Of a stretch of DNA of 64,000 bases, positions 1-10,253 are shown piece after piece. Both the position numbers and the translations under genes were made by a program. The stretch covers positions 2,890,501 to 2,954,500 of the forward strand of contig JADJNH010000005.1 in NCBI GenBank assembly GCA_016714365.1, in the 5' to 3' direction. The stretch is from Candidatus Vicinibacter affinis (lineage in GTDB: Bacteria > Bacteroidota > Bacteroidia > Chitinophagales > Saprospiraceae). The notes beneath the pieces were generated by a model that saw nothing but the letters and a program-made list of their open reading frames with translations, was not told the DNA's origin and did no database searches. Position 1 is the stretch's first letter. Every line of letters starts with the position of its first letter.

Positions 1-1272
1 CTCAGAACATATAAGCTATTAGATAAAAAATGCAACCTCGAGGCATTTTATGAAATCAACAAGCTGGTACCAGGGGCTGAATTGAAAAATGGCAAATCTT
101 ACAAGTTGCCTATTTTAAAGTCTAAATACGATGGAAAAAGTATCAGAACATCTGTCGACATTGCGAACTATGAAACAGCTAGGGCAATTCAAGAATTTAA
201 CCAAGATTTGTTTAATGCAAAATTGAAAAAATCAGATTATAAATCAAGTAGAGAATTGTGGATTCCATTGTATTATGAAGGCTGTCCAATACAAGAAATT
301 GGCCAGAAATCTAAGCATACACTAATTGACAAAAATTTTGCTTCAACGCGTAATTCGTTATCCCTTGAGCCTATTAAGGCTCTTAATTCGACTCCAAAAT
401 CACAAGACAAACGAATATTGGTTGCAGATACAAAATTAGATGAAGAGCTTTTTGAAAATGAATTTAACCAAGTTGAAAACTCAAATAGACGCCCAATAAA
501 CAACTCTGTGAATGACAAATCATTCACCAGAAAAGTTTCTAATAAAATGGTAAAAGTATCCCTGTTTGGGAAAGAGAAAAGTGAAGTTCCAATTGAATCT
601 GATGAATTAAAGGATCAAATATTTTACATTGTCCCCGGCCACGGTGGACCAGATCCAGGCGCTTTAGCAAAACTGCCCAACAGTCACACAATTTGTGAAG
701 ATGAATATGCCTACGATGTAAGTCTCAGGTTAGCGCGAAATTTAATTATACGTGGCGCAACTGTTCATATCATTGTTCAGGATAAAAATGATGGTATACG
801 TGATGAACGCTATCTGGATTGTGATGAAGATGAAAAGGTAATGGGCGGGCTAGAAATGCCAATTAGCCAGAAGAAAAGACTAAGACAAGGGATGGTAAAA
901 GTAAATCAACTATACCTCGAACATAAATTAGAAGGATTTAAAAAGCAATGGATGGTTTCGATACACATTGATTCGCAGCCGGAAGAAAACAGACAAGATG
1001 TTTTCTTTTACTATCAAGCTGATAGTAAGAAAAGTAAAAGAAAAGCTAAAGATCTTCAAAAAGTGTTTACAGAAAAATATCAAGAATTCCAAGGAAGAGA
1101 TTATAATGGAGATATTTCCACCAGACCGCTCTATGTAATTCGTGCTTCTCAACCTGATCCTATTTTCATTGAGCTCGCCAATATTCGCAACCCTAAAGAC
1201 CAGGAAAGAATCCTTTCTCCAAAAAACCGACAAGTACTTGCTGACTGGTTGTTACAAGGATTTTTAGATTAA
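1..1272 (+). CDS. N-acetylmuramoyl-L-alanine amidase with LysM-like segment (5' truncated by window)
   Basis: The reading frame is open from base 1, so the gene starts outside the window. The first ~40 codons end in INKLVPGAELKNGKSYKLPI, which reads like the C-terminal half of a LysM peptidoglycan-binding motif. A low-complexity polar linker follows. From about base 620 comes an Amidase_3-type zinc hydrolase domain: VPGHGGPDPGA (His codon at 640), a Glu-rich CEDEYAYDVSL segment, the second zinc-ligand motif VSIHID near 957, and an IELANIRNPKDQ segment matching the catalytic-Glu VELGFLSN-type motif. Family knowledge says it cleaves the amide between MurNAc and L-Ala in the periplasm, for cell separation or remodelling. 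The signal peptide would lie upstream and cannot be seen. Confidence 0.85.
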   Translation, partial: LRTYKLLDKKCNLEAFYEINKLVPGAELKNGKSYKLPILKSKYDGKSIRTSVDIANYETARAIQEFNQDLFNAKLKKSDYKSSRELWIPLYYEGCPIQEIGQKSKHTLIDKNFASTRNSLSLEPIKALNSTPKSQDKRILVADTKLDEELFENEFNQVENSNRRPINNSVNDKSFTRKVSNKMVKVSLFGKEKSEVPIESDELKDQIFYIVPGHGGPDPGALAKLPNSHTICEDEYAYDVSLRLARNLIIRGATVHIIVQDKNDGIRDERYLDCDEDEKVMGGLEMPISQKKRLRQGMVKVNQLYLEHKLEGFKKQWMVSIHIDSQPEENRQDVFFYYQADSKKSKRKAKDLQKVFTEKYQEFQGRDYNGDISTRPLYVIRASQPDPIFIELANIRNPKDQERILSPKNRQVLADWLLQGFLD

Positions 1273-1510
1273 TCATTAACCCCCTATTACAAAAAATATT
1301 GTGCCGTTTTGGCTTGTTAATTTGATGTTACAACTTAACAGACTTAACCTTAATGGTAATAAGATTAATTCATCTAATATTTAATTCTATTACCCTTGTT
1401 TTTGGCGTACAATTTTTAATAAATTGAACTTTATTAAATCAACCAATATATTAAGCCATAATTTTTCTATTCATTCATCGAATAATACAAATCCTTGAAA
1501 TTTTAGATAA
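1273..1510. other. AT-rich intergenic region between convergent genes
   Basis: The stretch between the amidase stop and the rpoC terminator is AT-rich, with stops in all frames. I see no RNA gene or conserved element in it. Confidence 0.5.
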
Positions 1511-1544
1511 AATAAAAAAGGGACAATGAATTCATTGTCCCTTT
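1511..1544 (-). terminator. Rho-independent terminator of rpoBC
   Basis: A perfect 28-bp palindrome (1517-1544) has arms AAAGGGACAATGAA and its complement. On the minus strand it is followed by TTTTATT (1516 down to 1510). It lies about 20 bp past the rpoC stop codon, where the long minus-strand operon should end. Confidence 0.85.
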
Positions 1545-1563
1545 CAAAATATGATACAATATT

Positions 1564-4500
1564 TTACAATTCAGAAGAATGTTTGCGTCTAAAACCAGTG
1601 TTAACCAAAAGATCTTTGTAAATCTTCTGACCCGTACCTGCCGGAATTTTCTTTCCAATAATTACATTCTCTTTTAAGCCAGACAAATCATCAGATTTTG
1701 CTGCAATTGCCGCTGAGCTCAAGACTTTTGTTGTTTCCTGGAAGGAAGCTGCTGAAATCCAACTACTTGTTCCGAGTGATGCTCTGGTAATACCCAAAAG
1801 CAAAGAACTGGAAGTTGCTGATACCGCATCCCTGAATTCACAAATTTTCTTATCGTTTCGCTTAAGAAATGAATTCTCCTCTCTTAATTGTCTTATAGAA
1901 ACCAACTGGCCGCGTTTCAACTTTGCAGAATCTCCTGCTTCTGTGATCACTTTTTTGTCAAAAATGTTATCATTTTCAGCAATAAATGTCCATTTATCTA
2001 CCGGTTCCCCTTCAAGCAAAGTTGTATCACCCGGATCTTCTATTTGAACCCAACGCATCATTTGCCGGACTATTACTTCAATATGTTTATCATTTATATT
2101 AATCCCTTGAGAACGATATACTTCTTGAACTCCATTCACTAAGTAAGATTGTACAGCAAAGAGACCTTTGATTTGGAGAATATCCCGTGGGGCTATAGTT
2201 CCATCTGAGAGCGGAAGTCCAGCTCTTATGAAATCTCCCTCCTGAACGAGTATATGCTTAGACAATCCTATAAGGTATTTCCTTCTTTGTCCAGTTCGTT
2301 CATCCTCAACAAAAATTTCTCTATTTCCTCTTTTAATTTTGCCATATATAACAATGCCATCTATCTCTGAAACCACCGCAGGGTTAGAAGGATTTCTAGC
2401 TTCAAATAATTCAGTAACCCTTGGAAGGCCTCCTGTAATATCCGATACCTTACTGACGTTTCTCGGAATTTTTCCAATTTTCTGCCCTGCAGAAATTTCT
2501 TCATTGTCTTCAATGGAAATATATGCACCCACTGGTAGGGAGTAACTTTTAAGCTCTTCTCCACTTGGACTTACAATGAATATTGCAGGAATTTTTTTCT
2601 TGTTTTTAGACTCTATAATAATTTTCTCAGAATATCCCGTTTGGTCATCTCTTTCCATCCTAAAAGTAACTCCCTCCTCAATGGAATCGAATTTCACAAT
2701 CCCGGAAAATTCAGACACAATCAATGCATTGAATGGATCCCAATTACATAAAATCTCACCTTTTGTAACCTTCTGGCCATCCTTTATCAATAAAGTAGCA
2801 CCATATGGGACGTGAGCACTTGTCAACAATTTCCTGTTATCAGGGTCAAGCACTTTAATTTCACCAGAACGAGAAAGAACTACATGAGATTTTACACCAC
2901 CTTCATGGGATTCTGCAAATTTCACCCCATCGAACTCAATAATTCCATCAAATTTAGCTGTGACTTCAGATTCAGCTTTTGAAACGGCGGCTACACCTCC
3001 TACGTGAAAAGTTCTAAGTGTAAGCTGTGTTCCAGGCTCTCCGATACTTTGTGCAGCTATGATCCCAACAGCATCCCCGGTCTCAGTAATTCTTCCGGTT
3101 GCCATATTTTTACCATAACACTTCGTGCATACACCCTTTCTTGCTTCACAAGTAAGAACGGATCGAATCATTACATATTCAACACCTGATTTTTCAATAT
3201 AGTTAGCAGTCTTCTCATCTATATACTCACCTGCTGCGATAATTACCTCATCAGTAATTGGATGATGGACATTATTTAAAGTAAACCTACCCTGAATTCT
3301 CGAAGATAAATTTTCTATAACTTTATCATTGTCAATCAAAGCAGAAGTATCAATACCTCTAAGTGTATTACAATCCTCATCAGTAATTACAACATCTTGG
3401 GCCACGTCAACCAACCTTCGTGTAAGGTAACCCGCATCGGCCGTTTTTAAAGCGGTATCTGCAAGACCCTTACGAGCTCCGTGAGTTGATATGAAATATT
3501 CAAGTACCGACAAGCCATCCTGAAAATTAGAAAGGATTGGGTTCTCAATAATTGCCCCACCAGTGTCTCCTGACTTTCTAGGCTTAGCCATTAGACCCCT
3601 CAATCCACAAAGCTGCTTGATCTGCTGTTTTGATCCTCTAGCACCTGAATGTAGCATCATGTATACTGAATTGAAGCCCCCTTTGTGCAAGGCCAATTCC
3701 TTCATCAAATTATCGGTAATCCTGTTGTCAGCATATGTCCATCGGTCAATAATTTGGTTGTAACGTTCATTGTTTGTGATCAATCCCATGTTATAGCTAT
3801 CCCAAACTTCGTCAACTTCTTTCTGAGCATCAACAAGGGTTTTCGCTTTAATTGATGGCGTTATTAAGTCCCCAAGATTGAATGAAAGACCTGCTTTAAA
3901 GGCCCAATAGAAGCCCATGTCCTTTATATCATCTAGGAACTTTGCAGTTACCGCAAAGTTTGTTCTTTGAATGATTTCCCCAATGTACTGCTTTAGATGT
4001 TTTTTAGTCATCAACTCATTTACATAAGGCACACTTTGTGGTACAGCTTCGTTAAAAATCACTCTTCCTACAGTGGTTTTAACAATTTTTTGCACCATTT
4101 CGCCATTCTCATCCTCAGCTCTTGCTTTGACCTTTATTGGGTCGTGCAGCGAAATTTTTCCTTCGTTAAATGAAATTATAACTTCTTCTGCACTATAAAA
4201 AACAGATTCTTTAACTACCTTTTCAGTAACTCTTTCTTTGGTTAGATAATATAATCCTAACACCATGTCCTGAGAAGGTAATGTTACTGGTGATCCGTCT
4301 TGAGGGTTTAACATATTGTGTGGCGCAAGCATAAGTAACTGAGCTTCAAGAATTGAAGCATTACTTAGAGGAACGTGAACAGCCATCTGGTCACCATCAA
4401 AGTCCGCATTGAATGCACCACATACCAAAGGGTGTAATTGAATTGCTTTTCCTTCCACAAGCGTTGGTTGGAAAGCCTGAATTGAAAGTCGGTGAAGTGT

Positions 4501-5826
4501 TGGGGCTCGGTTCAACAACACAGGATGCCCCTTCAATATATTTTCAAGAATATCCCAAATTACTGGATCTTTTCGATCAACTAATTTTTTAGCTGACTTA
4601 ACAGTTTTTACAACGCCTCTTTCAATTAATTTTCTAATGATAAAAGGTTTAAACAATTCCGCAGCCATACCTTTTGGAAGTCCACATTCATGCAACTTCA
4701 AAGTAGGTCCAACAACAATGACCGAACGTCCACTATAATCAACCCTCTTTCCGAGGAGATTTTGTCTGAAACGGCCCTGCTTTCCTTTTAGAATATCACT
4801 CAAAGATTTTAATGCACGTCCTCCCTCAGCTTTTACCGCATTTGATTTTCTAGAATTATCAAAAAGAGAATCAACCGCCTCTTGCAACATTCTTTTCTCA
4901 TTCCTGAGAATTACCTCTGGCGCTTTAATTTCTAACAACCTCTTCAATCGGTTGTTTCTTATGATTACTCTTCGATACAAATCATTTAAGTCAGAACTTG
5001 CAAAACGACCACCGTCCAATGGCACTAAAGGCCTTAATTCTGGTGGGATTACCGGGAGATATTGAATAATCATATAATCCGGGCGATGATTTTTGTTATT
5101 GAGCCCTTCTCTGAAGGCTTCAACAACTCTCAATCTCTTAAGAGCCTCGGATTTTCTTTGTTGTGATGATTCATTTGACGCTTGATGTCTCAATTCAAAT
5201 GAAAGATCATCCAAATTTATCCTTTGCAACAAATCAAAAATGGCTTCTGCTCCCATTTTCGCAACAAACTTGTTGGGATCTTTATCATCCAACATTTGGT
5301 TCTCCTTAGGAAGACTTTCCAAGGTTTCAAAATACTCTTCCTCAGTTATTAAATCCAATAGATTCCTTCCATGTTGGGCAGCTAAACCTGGTTGCACCAC
5401 TACAAACCTTTCATAATAGATTACAGACTCTAGCTTTTTTGATGACAAGCCAAGCAAGTAACCAATTTTATTAGGTAGGGATTTGAAAAACCAAATGTGA
5501 ACTACAGGGACAACAAGCTTTATGTGTCCCATTCTTTCTCTTCGAACTTTTTTTTCAGTTACTTCAACCCCACAGCGATCACAAACAATCCCTTTGTAAC
5601 GGATCCTTTTATATTTTCCACAATAGCATTCATAATCCTTAACAGGACCAAAAATTCGTTCGCAAAATAATCCATCTCTTTCTGGTTTATAAGAACGATA
5701 ATTAATTGTCTCTGGCTTTAAAATCTCCCCATAGGATCTCTCCAGAATTTCATCCGGAGAAGACAAACTCACGGTGATTTTTTCAAAATCCTGATCTTGT
5801 TTGAAAGTTTTATTCTTAAACGACAT
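1564..5826 (-). CDS. rpoC: DNA-directed RNA polymerase subunit beta'
   Basis: This is the 1420-residue beta' subunit of RNA polymerase. The N-terminal zinc ribbon has Cys67, Cys69, Cys82 and Cys85. The absolutely conserved NADFDGDQMAVH motif, whose Asp residues hold the catalytic Mg2+, is at 473-484. The second zinc site shows as CEARKGVCTKCYG, and the trigger-loop region includes GEPGTQLTLRTFH. Length is normal for Bacteroidota. It lies 20 bp downstream of rpoB, so the two are co-transcribed, and a strong hairpin terminator follows. The ATG start is supported by conservation of the N-terminal region. No truncation or insertion was noticed. Confidence 0.98.
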   Translation of the reverse strand: MSFKNKTFKQDQDFEKITVSLSSPDEILERSYGEILKPETINYRSYKPERDGLFCERIFGPVKDYECYCGKYKRIRYKGIVCDRCGVEVTEKKVRRERMGHIKLVVPVVHIWFFKSLPNKIGYLLGLSSKKLESVIYYERFVVVQPGLAAQHGRNLLDLITEEEYFETLESLPKENQMLDDKDPNKFVAKMGAEAIFDLLQRINLDDLSFELRHQASNESSQQRKSEALKRLRVVEAFREGLNNKNHRPDYMIIQYLPVIPPELRPLVPLDGGRFASSDLNDLYRRVIIRNNRLKRLLEIKAPEVILRNEKRMLQEAVDSLFDNSRKSNAVKAEGGRALKSLSDILKGKQGRFRQNLLGKRVDYSGRSVIVVGPTLKLHECGLPKGMAAELFKPFIIRKLIERGVVKTVKSAKKLVDRKDPVIWDILENILKGHPVLLNRAPTLHRLSIQAFQPTLVEGKAIQLHPLVCGAFNADFDGDQMAVHVPLSNASILEAQLLMLAPHNMLNPQDGSPVTLPSQDMVLGLYYLTKERVTEKVVKESVFYSAEEVIISFNEGKISLHDPIKVKARAEDENGEMVQKIVKTTVGRVIFNEAVPQSVPYVNELMTKKHLKQYIGEIIQRTNFAVTAKFLDDIKDMGFYWAFKAGLSFNLGDLITPSIKAKTLVDAQKEVDEVWDSYNMGLITNNERYNQIIDRWTYADNRITDNLMKELALHKGGFNSVYMMLHSGARGSKQQIKQLCGLRGLMAKPRKSGDTGGAIIENPILSNFQDGLSVLEYFISTHGARKGLADTALKTADAGYLTRRLVDVAQDVVITDEDCNTLRGIDTSALIDNDKVIENLSSRIQGRFTLNNVHHPITDEVIIAAGEYIDEKTANYIEKSGVEYVMIRSVLTCEARKGVCTKCYGKNMATGRITETGDAVGIIAAQSIGEPGTQLTLRTFHVGGVAAVSKAESEVTAKFDGIIEFDGVKFAESHEGGVKSHVVLSRSGEIKVLDPDNRKLLTSAHVPYGATLLIKDGQKVTKGEILCNWDPFNALIVSEFSGIVKFDSIEEGVTFRMERDDQTGYSEKIIIESKNKKKIPAIFIVSPSGEELKSYSLPVGAYISIEDNEEISAGQKIGKIPRNVSKVSDITGGLPRVTELFEARNPSNPAVVSEIDGIVIYGKIKRGNREIFVEDERTGQRRKYLIGLSKHILVQEGDFIRAGLPLSDGTIAPRDILQIKGLFAVQSYLVNGVQEVYRSQGININDKHIEVIVRQMMRWVQIEDPGDTTLLEGEPVDKWTFIAENDNIFDKKVITEAGDSAKLKRGQLVSIRQLREENSFLKRNDKKICEFRDAVSATSSSLLLGITRASLGTSSWISAASFQETTKVLSSAAIAAKSDDLSGLKENVIIGKKIPAGTGQKIYKDLLVNTGFRRKHSSEL

Positions 5827-5846
5827 CTTATCCCAGTTTTAAATTA

Positions 5847-8800
5847 TTATTCAAATTTTACATCAAGTACAAGACCTCTTAATTCGTGAATCAATACGTT
5901 AAATGATTCTGGAATATTAGGTTCAGGGAGGTTTTCACCTTTTACAATTGCTTCATAAGTTTTTGCTCTACCGATGATGTCATCTGACTTTAATGTAAGC
6001 AATTCACGCAAAATATTTGATGCGCCAAATGCCTCAAGAGCCCAAACTTCCATCTCTCCAAATCTTTGACCTCCAAACTGTGCTTTACCACCAAGAGGTT
6101 GCTGTGTAATCAGTGAGTATGGGCCTATTGATCTCGCGTGCATTTTATCATCGACCATGTGTGAAAGTTTAAGCATATAAATTACTCCCACAGTAGCCTG
6201 CTGATGAAATCTATCGCCAGTTTCTCCATCGATCAAATAGGATTGACCGAATGCTGGAAGATCTGCTTTTTTAATGTAATCATCAATGTCATGGATGGTA
6301 GCACCATCAAAAATCGGGGTAGCAAAATGCATACCTAATTTCTTTCCAGCCCAACCCAAAACAGTTTCAAAAATCTGGCCCAGGTTCATCCTTGAAGGTA
6401 CTCCAAGTGGATTCAAAACTATATCCACAGGTGTTCCGTCCTCAAGAAAAGGCATATCCTCTACCCTGACTATTTTGGAAACAATCCCTTTATTACCATG
6501 TCGACCAGCTAGTTTATCCCCAACTTTTAATTTCCTTTTCTTGGCAATATAGACTTTTGCCAATTTTAAAACTCCTGATGGCAATTCGTCACCAATACTG
6601 ATGTTAAATTTTTCACGCTTAAATCTACCAATCTCCTCACTTACCTTAATATTGAAATTATGGAGTAAAGTAGCAATCATCTTGTTCTTATCTTCATCTT
6701 TGGTCCAGTTGGCATAATCAACTTTATTGAAGTCAACCTTTTTCAGTGAAGTATTTGTATACTTAGTTCCCTTGGATATTACTTCTTCCCCATAGATACT
6801 TTTAACTCCTGCAGAAACCTGATCTTTAACTATTTTGAGCAATTTGTCAACCAGGATAATCCTCAATTCATTGAGAATTACATTATGTTTATCTTCCAGA
6901 CGTTGTAACAAATCTTTTTCCTGAACTTTCTGGAATTTATCCTTCTTAGCTCTGGCATAAAGCTGTTTGTCTATTACAACTCCTTCTATTGAAGGCGGCA
7001 CTTTTAAAGATGCATCTTTAACATCTCCAGCTTTATCACCAAAAATAGCACGAAGTAATTTTTCTTCAGGCGTAGGATCTGTTTCTCCCTTAGGTGTAAT
7101 TTTTCCTATCAGGATATCTCCTTCCTCCACATTTGCACCGATTCGGATAATTCCATTTTCGTCAAGATCCTTAGTGGCTTCTTCACTAACATTTGGAATG
7201 TCATTGGTCAATTCCTCCTCTCCTAATTTTGTATCTCTTACTTCAAGTTCAAAACTTTCAATATGAATAGAGGTAAAAACATCCTCTTGGATAACCCGCT
7301 CAGAAATAACGATGGCATCTTCAAAGTTGTAACCTTTCCAAGGCATAAATGCTACCTGAAGATTTGTCCCTAAGGCTAATTCTCCTGATTCAGTGGCGTA
7401 ACCTTCACTCAGAATTGTTCCGGCAGTTACCCGATCCCCTTTCATTACAATAGGTTTCAGATTAATACAGGTTGCCTGGTTTGTTCTTGCAAATTTTGTT
7501 AACGGATATTCTTTTACGCTGTCTTCAAAAGAAACCAATTGTTCATCTGATGAATGGTCATAACGGATGACAATTTTATTAGCATCCACAAATTCAACGG
7601 TTCCATCCCCTTCTGCGTTAATCAGCATTCGTGAATCCAACGCAACTTTTCCTTCTAATCCAGTACCTACTATTGGCGCTTGTGGTTTGATTAAAGGGAC
7701 GGCTTGACGTTGCATGTTAGATCCCATCAAAGCTCTGTTGGCATCATCATTCTCCAAAAACGGAATTAAAGATGCTGAAACGCCAACAATTTGATTGGGA
7801 GCTACATCCATAAAGTTCAGGTCCCCAGGTTCAAATATTGGAAATTCCCCATGCTCGCGACCTTTCATTCGGTCAATCTGAAATTCTCCTTTTTTATTAA
7901 CAGGGACATTTGCTTGAGCAATTTTTGCGTAATCTTCTTCTTCAGCAGAAAGAAACTTAATGCCATGATTTAGATTAACCTTACCATTTTCAACTTTCCA
8001 ATAAGGCGTCTCCAAGAATCCCATCGGGTTAATTCTTGCATGCACACAAAGTGTTGAAATAAGTCCAATATTAGGTCCTTCAGGAGTTTCAATCGTACAC
8101 AAACGTCCATAATGCGAATAGTGAACGTCCCTCACTTCAAACCCTGCTCTCTCTCTTGAAAGTCCTCCAGGACCGAGTGCCGAAATTCTTCTCTTATGAG
8201 TTATCTCTGACAATGGATTGGTCTGATCCAAAAATTGAGAAAGCTGGCTAGTACCAAAAAATGAATTAATTACAGAAGATAACGTCCGCGCGTTGATCAA
8301 ATCAATCGGAGTAAAAACTTCATTATCCCGAACATTCATTCTTTCACGAATAGTTCTGGCCATTCTTGCTAATCCTACTCCAAATTGAGCAAAAAGCTGC
8401 TCACCTACTGATCGAACTCTTCTATTTGAAAGGTGATCAATATCATCTAGCTCTGCTTTCTGGTTAATCAAAGAAACAAGGTACTTAACAATTGAAATTA
8501 TATCTTCTTTCGTTAAAACCAGTACTGCATCAGAGGTATTTAATTTTAGACGATTATTAATTTTATATCGGCCTACTTCACCTAAGTTGTATCTTTTGTC
8601 AGAGAAGAATAATTTATCAATAATTCCCCTTGCTGTTTCTTCGTCCGGTGGATCGGAACCTCTGAGTTGTCTGTAAATATGTGTAACCGCTTCTAATTCT
8701 GAACTGGAAGGGTCCTTTTGCAAAGTGTTATAAATGATGGAATAATCCTCTTCAATATCTTCCTTTTGGAGGATTATGGTATCCACGTTTGCTTCTTGTA

Positions 8801-9665
8801 CCTGCTTAATGTTGTCTTCATCAAGAATAGTATCCCTTTCAAGAATAATTTCATTCCTCTCCAAAGTCACCAACTCGCCAGTATCTTCATCAACGAAGTC
8901 TTCTGTCCATCTCCTGAGAACTCGTGCAGCTAATTTTCTGCCAATGGCTTTTTTCAGTTCTTTTGCTGAGGCCTTAATTTCCTCTGCAAGATTGAACAAA
9001 TTCAAAATATCTTTATCTGTATCAAATCCGATAGCTCTTAAAAGAGTGGTTACCGGAAACTTTTTTTTGCGGTCAATGTATGCGTACATCACCATATTGA
9101 TGTCTGTCGCAAACTCCATCCAGGCTCCTTTAAAAGGAATGACTCTGGCAGAGAAAATTTTAGTTCCATTTGGATGGTAGGACTGGCTAAAAAACACACC
9201 AGGTGAACGGTGTAACTGAGAAACTACTACCCTTTCCGCTCCATTGATTACGAAAGTACCTTTTGGAGTCATATAAGGTATGTTACCCAAAAACACATCT
9301 TGCTCTATAGTTTTGAAGTCAACATGCTCTTCATCATTGCATGAAAGTCTTAACCTTGCCTTTAATGGAACACTATAGGTCAAACCACGCTGGACACATT
9401 CGTCAATATCATAGCGAGGTGGATCCACATAATAATCCAAAAATTCAAGCATAAAAATGCTTCTTGCATCAGAAATTGGAAAGTTTTCCTTAAAAACTTT
9501 AAACAACCCTTCATTTGTTCTCTTATCAGGAGTGGTTTCCAATTGAAAAAATTCTTTAAACGATTTCAATTGAATTTCCAAAAAGTCAGGGTAGAAAGTG
9601 CTTAGTGAAGCTTTGGAAAAACTGTGTCTCGATCTTGAGTTCTTGTTAACAACGCTTACAGCCAT
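5847..9665 (-). CDS. rpoB: DNA-directed RNA polymerase subunit beta
   Basis: This is the 1272-residue beta subunit, forming the catalytic core with beta'. The rifampicin-pocket cluster reads FFGTSQLSQFLDQTNPLSE then THKRRISALGPGGLSRER. Asp480, His490 and Ser495 (E. coli D516, H526, S531 equivalents) are wild type, so no resistance substitution is visible at these three sites. The C-terminal GGQRFGEMEVWALEAFGA clamp-contact motif is intact. It is encoded directly before rpoC. The 145-bp gap to rplL upstream contains a large palindrome that may reduce read-through from the ribosomal-protein genes. Confidence 0.98.
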   Translation of the reverse strand: MAVSVVNKNSRSRHSFSKASLSTFYPDFLEIQLKSFKEFFQLETTPDKRTNEGLFKVFKENFPISDARSIFMLEFLDYYVDPPRYDIDECVQRGLTYSVPLKARLRLSCNDEEHVDFKTIEQDVFLGNIPYMTPKGTFVINGAERVVVSQLHRSPGVFFSQSYHPNGTKIFSARVIPFKGAWMEFATDINMVMYAYIDRKKKFPVTTLLRAIGFDTDKDILNLFNLAEEIKASAKELKKAIGRKLAARVLRRWTEDFVDEDTGELVTLERNEIILERDTILDEDNIKQVQEANVDTIILQKEDIEEDYSIIYNTLQKDPSSSELEAVTHIYRQLRGSDPPDEETARGIIDKLFFSDKRYNLGEVGRYKINNRLKLNTSDAVLVLTKEDIISIVKYLVSLINQKAELDDIDHLSNRRVRSVGEQLFAQFGVGLARMARTIRERMNVRDNEVFTPIDLINARTLSSVINSFFGTSQLSQFLDQTNPLSEITHKRRISALGPGGLSRERAGFEVRDVHYSHYGRLCTIETPEGPNIGLISTLCVHARINPMGFLETPYWKVENGKVNLNHGIKFLSAEEEDYAKIAQANVPVNKKGEFQIDRMKGREHGEFPIFEPGDLNFMDVAPNQIVGVSASLIPFLENDDANRALMGSNMQRQAVPLIKPQAPIVGTGLEGKVALDSRMLINAEGDGTVEFVDANKIVIRYDHSSDEQLVSFEDSVKEYPLTKFARTNQATCINLKPIVMKGDRVTAGTILSEGYATESGELALGTNLQVAFMPWKGYNFEDAIVISERVIQEDVFTSIHIESFELEVRDTKLGEEELTNDIPNVSEEATKDLDENGIIRIGANVEEGDILIGKITPKGETDPTPEEKLLRAIFGDKAGDVKDASLKVPPSIEGVVIDKQLYARAKKDKFQKVQEKDLLQRLEDKHNVILNELRIILVDKLLKIVKDQVSAGVKSIYGEEVISKGTKYTNTSLKKVDFNKVDYANWTKDEDKNKMIATLLHNFNIKVSEEIGRFKREKFNISIGDELPSGVLKLAKVYIAKKRKLKVGDKLAGRHGNKGIVSKIVRVEDMPFLEDGTPVDIVLNPLGVPSRMNLGQIFETVLGWAGKKLGMHFATPIFDGATIHDIDDYIKKADLPAFGQSYLIDGETGDRFHQQATVGVIYMLKLSHMVDDKMHARSIGPYSLITQQPLGGKAQFGGQRFGEMEVWALEAFGASNILRELLTLKSDDIIGRAKTYEAIVKGENLPEPNIPESFNVLIHELRGLVLDVKFE

Positions 9666-9725
9666 TTACTTAATTATTTGGGCATTAACCCATTAAAAAA
9701 ATCAAAATTATCTAAAACACTAAAA

Positions 9726-9759
9726 GGCTTAGGTCATATTAATTAATATGACCTAAGCC
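9726..9759 (-). terminator. Perfect palindrome between rplL and rpoB, probable partial terminator/attenuator
   Basis: A perfect 34-bp inverted repeat has 17-nt arms starting GGCTTAGGTCATATTAA. On the minus strand it is followed by TTTTAGTGTTTTAG. It sits inside an operon that is otherwise continuous. In E. coli an attenuator between rplL and rpoB lowers rpoBC expression relative to the ribosomal genes; an equivalent role here is inferred. Confidence 0.6.
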
Positions 9760-9810
9760 AGATCAGTTGTATTCCTTTTTCCTAAAAGGCATACTTCGAC
9801 TGGGGTAAAA

Positions 9811-10191
9811 TTATTTTACTTCAATTTCAGCCCCTGCAGCTGTCAAAGTATCTTTCAAGGAATTAGCTTCTTCTTTAGAAACTCCTTGCTTCAAAACAGA
9901 AGGAGCCCCGTCAACTAAATCCTTAGCTTCTTTCAAACCTAAATTAAGAATGTTTTTAACTTCTTTAATTACGTTAAGTTTGTTAGCACCTCCGGATTTA
10001 AGTATTACGTCAAATTCAGTTTGTTCAGCAGCAGCAGCGCCTCCTTCAGCGGCAGCAGGAGCAGCAGCAACAGCAACAGCAGCAGCAGCAGGCTCAATTC
10101 CATATTGATCTTTAAGTACTGAAGCTAGTTCATTAACCTCTTTAATGGTTAGGTTTACCAGTTGTTCAGCTAAAGCATTTACATTAACCAT
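9811..10191 (-). CDS. rplL: 50S ribosomal protein bL12 (L7/L12)
   Basis: This 126-residue protein is the flexible stalk subunit that recruits and activates translational GTPases. An N-terminal helical dimerisation domain (about 1-32) is joined to the globular C-terminal domain (about 58-126: EFDVILKSGG, VIKEVK, LGLKEAKDLVDGAP) by an Ala-rich hinge. The hinge is encoded by runs of GCT/GCA-type codons, visible as a GCA-like repeat on the plus strand around 10027-10092. It lies 62 bp downstream of rplJ, whose product anchors L12 dimers to the ribosome. Confidence 0.98.
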   Translation of the reverse strand: MVNVNALAEQLVNLTIKEVNELASVLKDQYGIEPAAAAVAVAAAPAAAEGGAAAAEQTEFDVILKSGGANKLNVIKEVKNILNLGLKEAKDLVDGAPSVLKQGVSKEEANSLKDTLTAAGAEIEVK

Positions 10192-10253
10192 GATAAAAAA
10201 AATTTTCTTTGTTAGTTAAATAATATTAATAGCGCAAAGCTTGGAAGCCAATT

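Noticed and set aside
6967..7266. Plus-strand frames of 60-130 codons opposite rpoB and rpoC
   Set aside because: These are antisense shadows with Ser/Pro/Ile-rich translations, no start context and no similarity to proteins. The same holds for frames opposite tuf, rplA and lpdA.
10027..10092. GCA-like triplet repeat resembling a microsatellite
   Set aside because: It encodes the Ala-rich hinge of ribosomal protein L7/L12 and is explained by protein composition.
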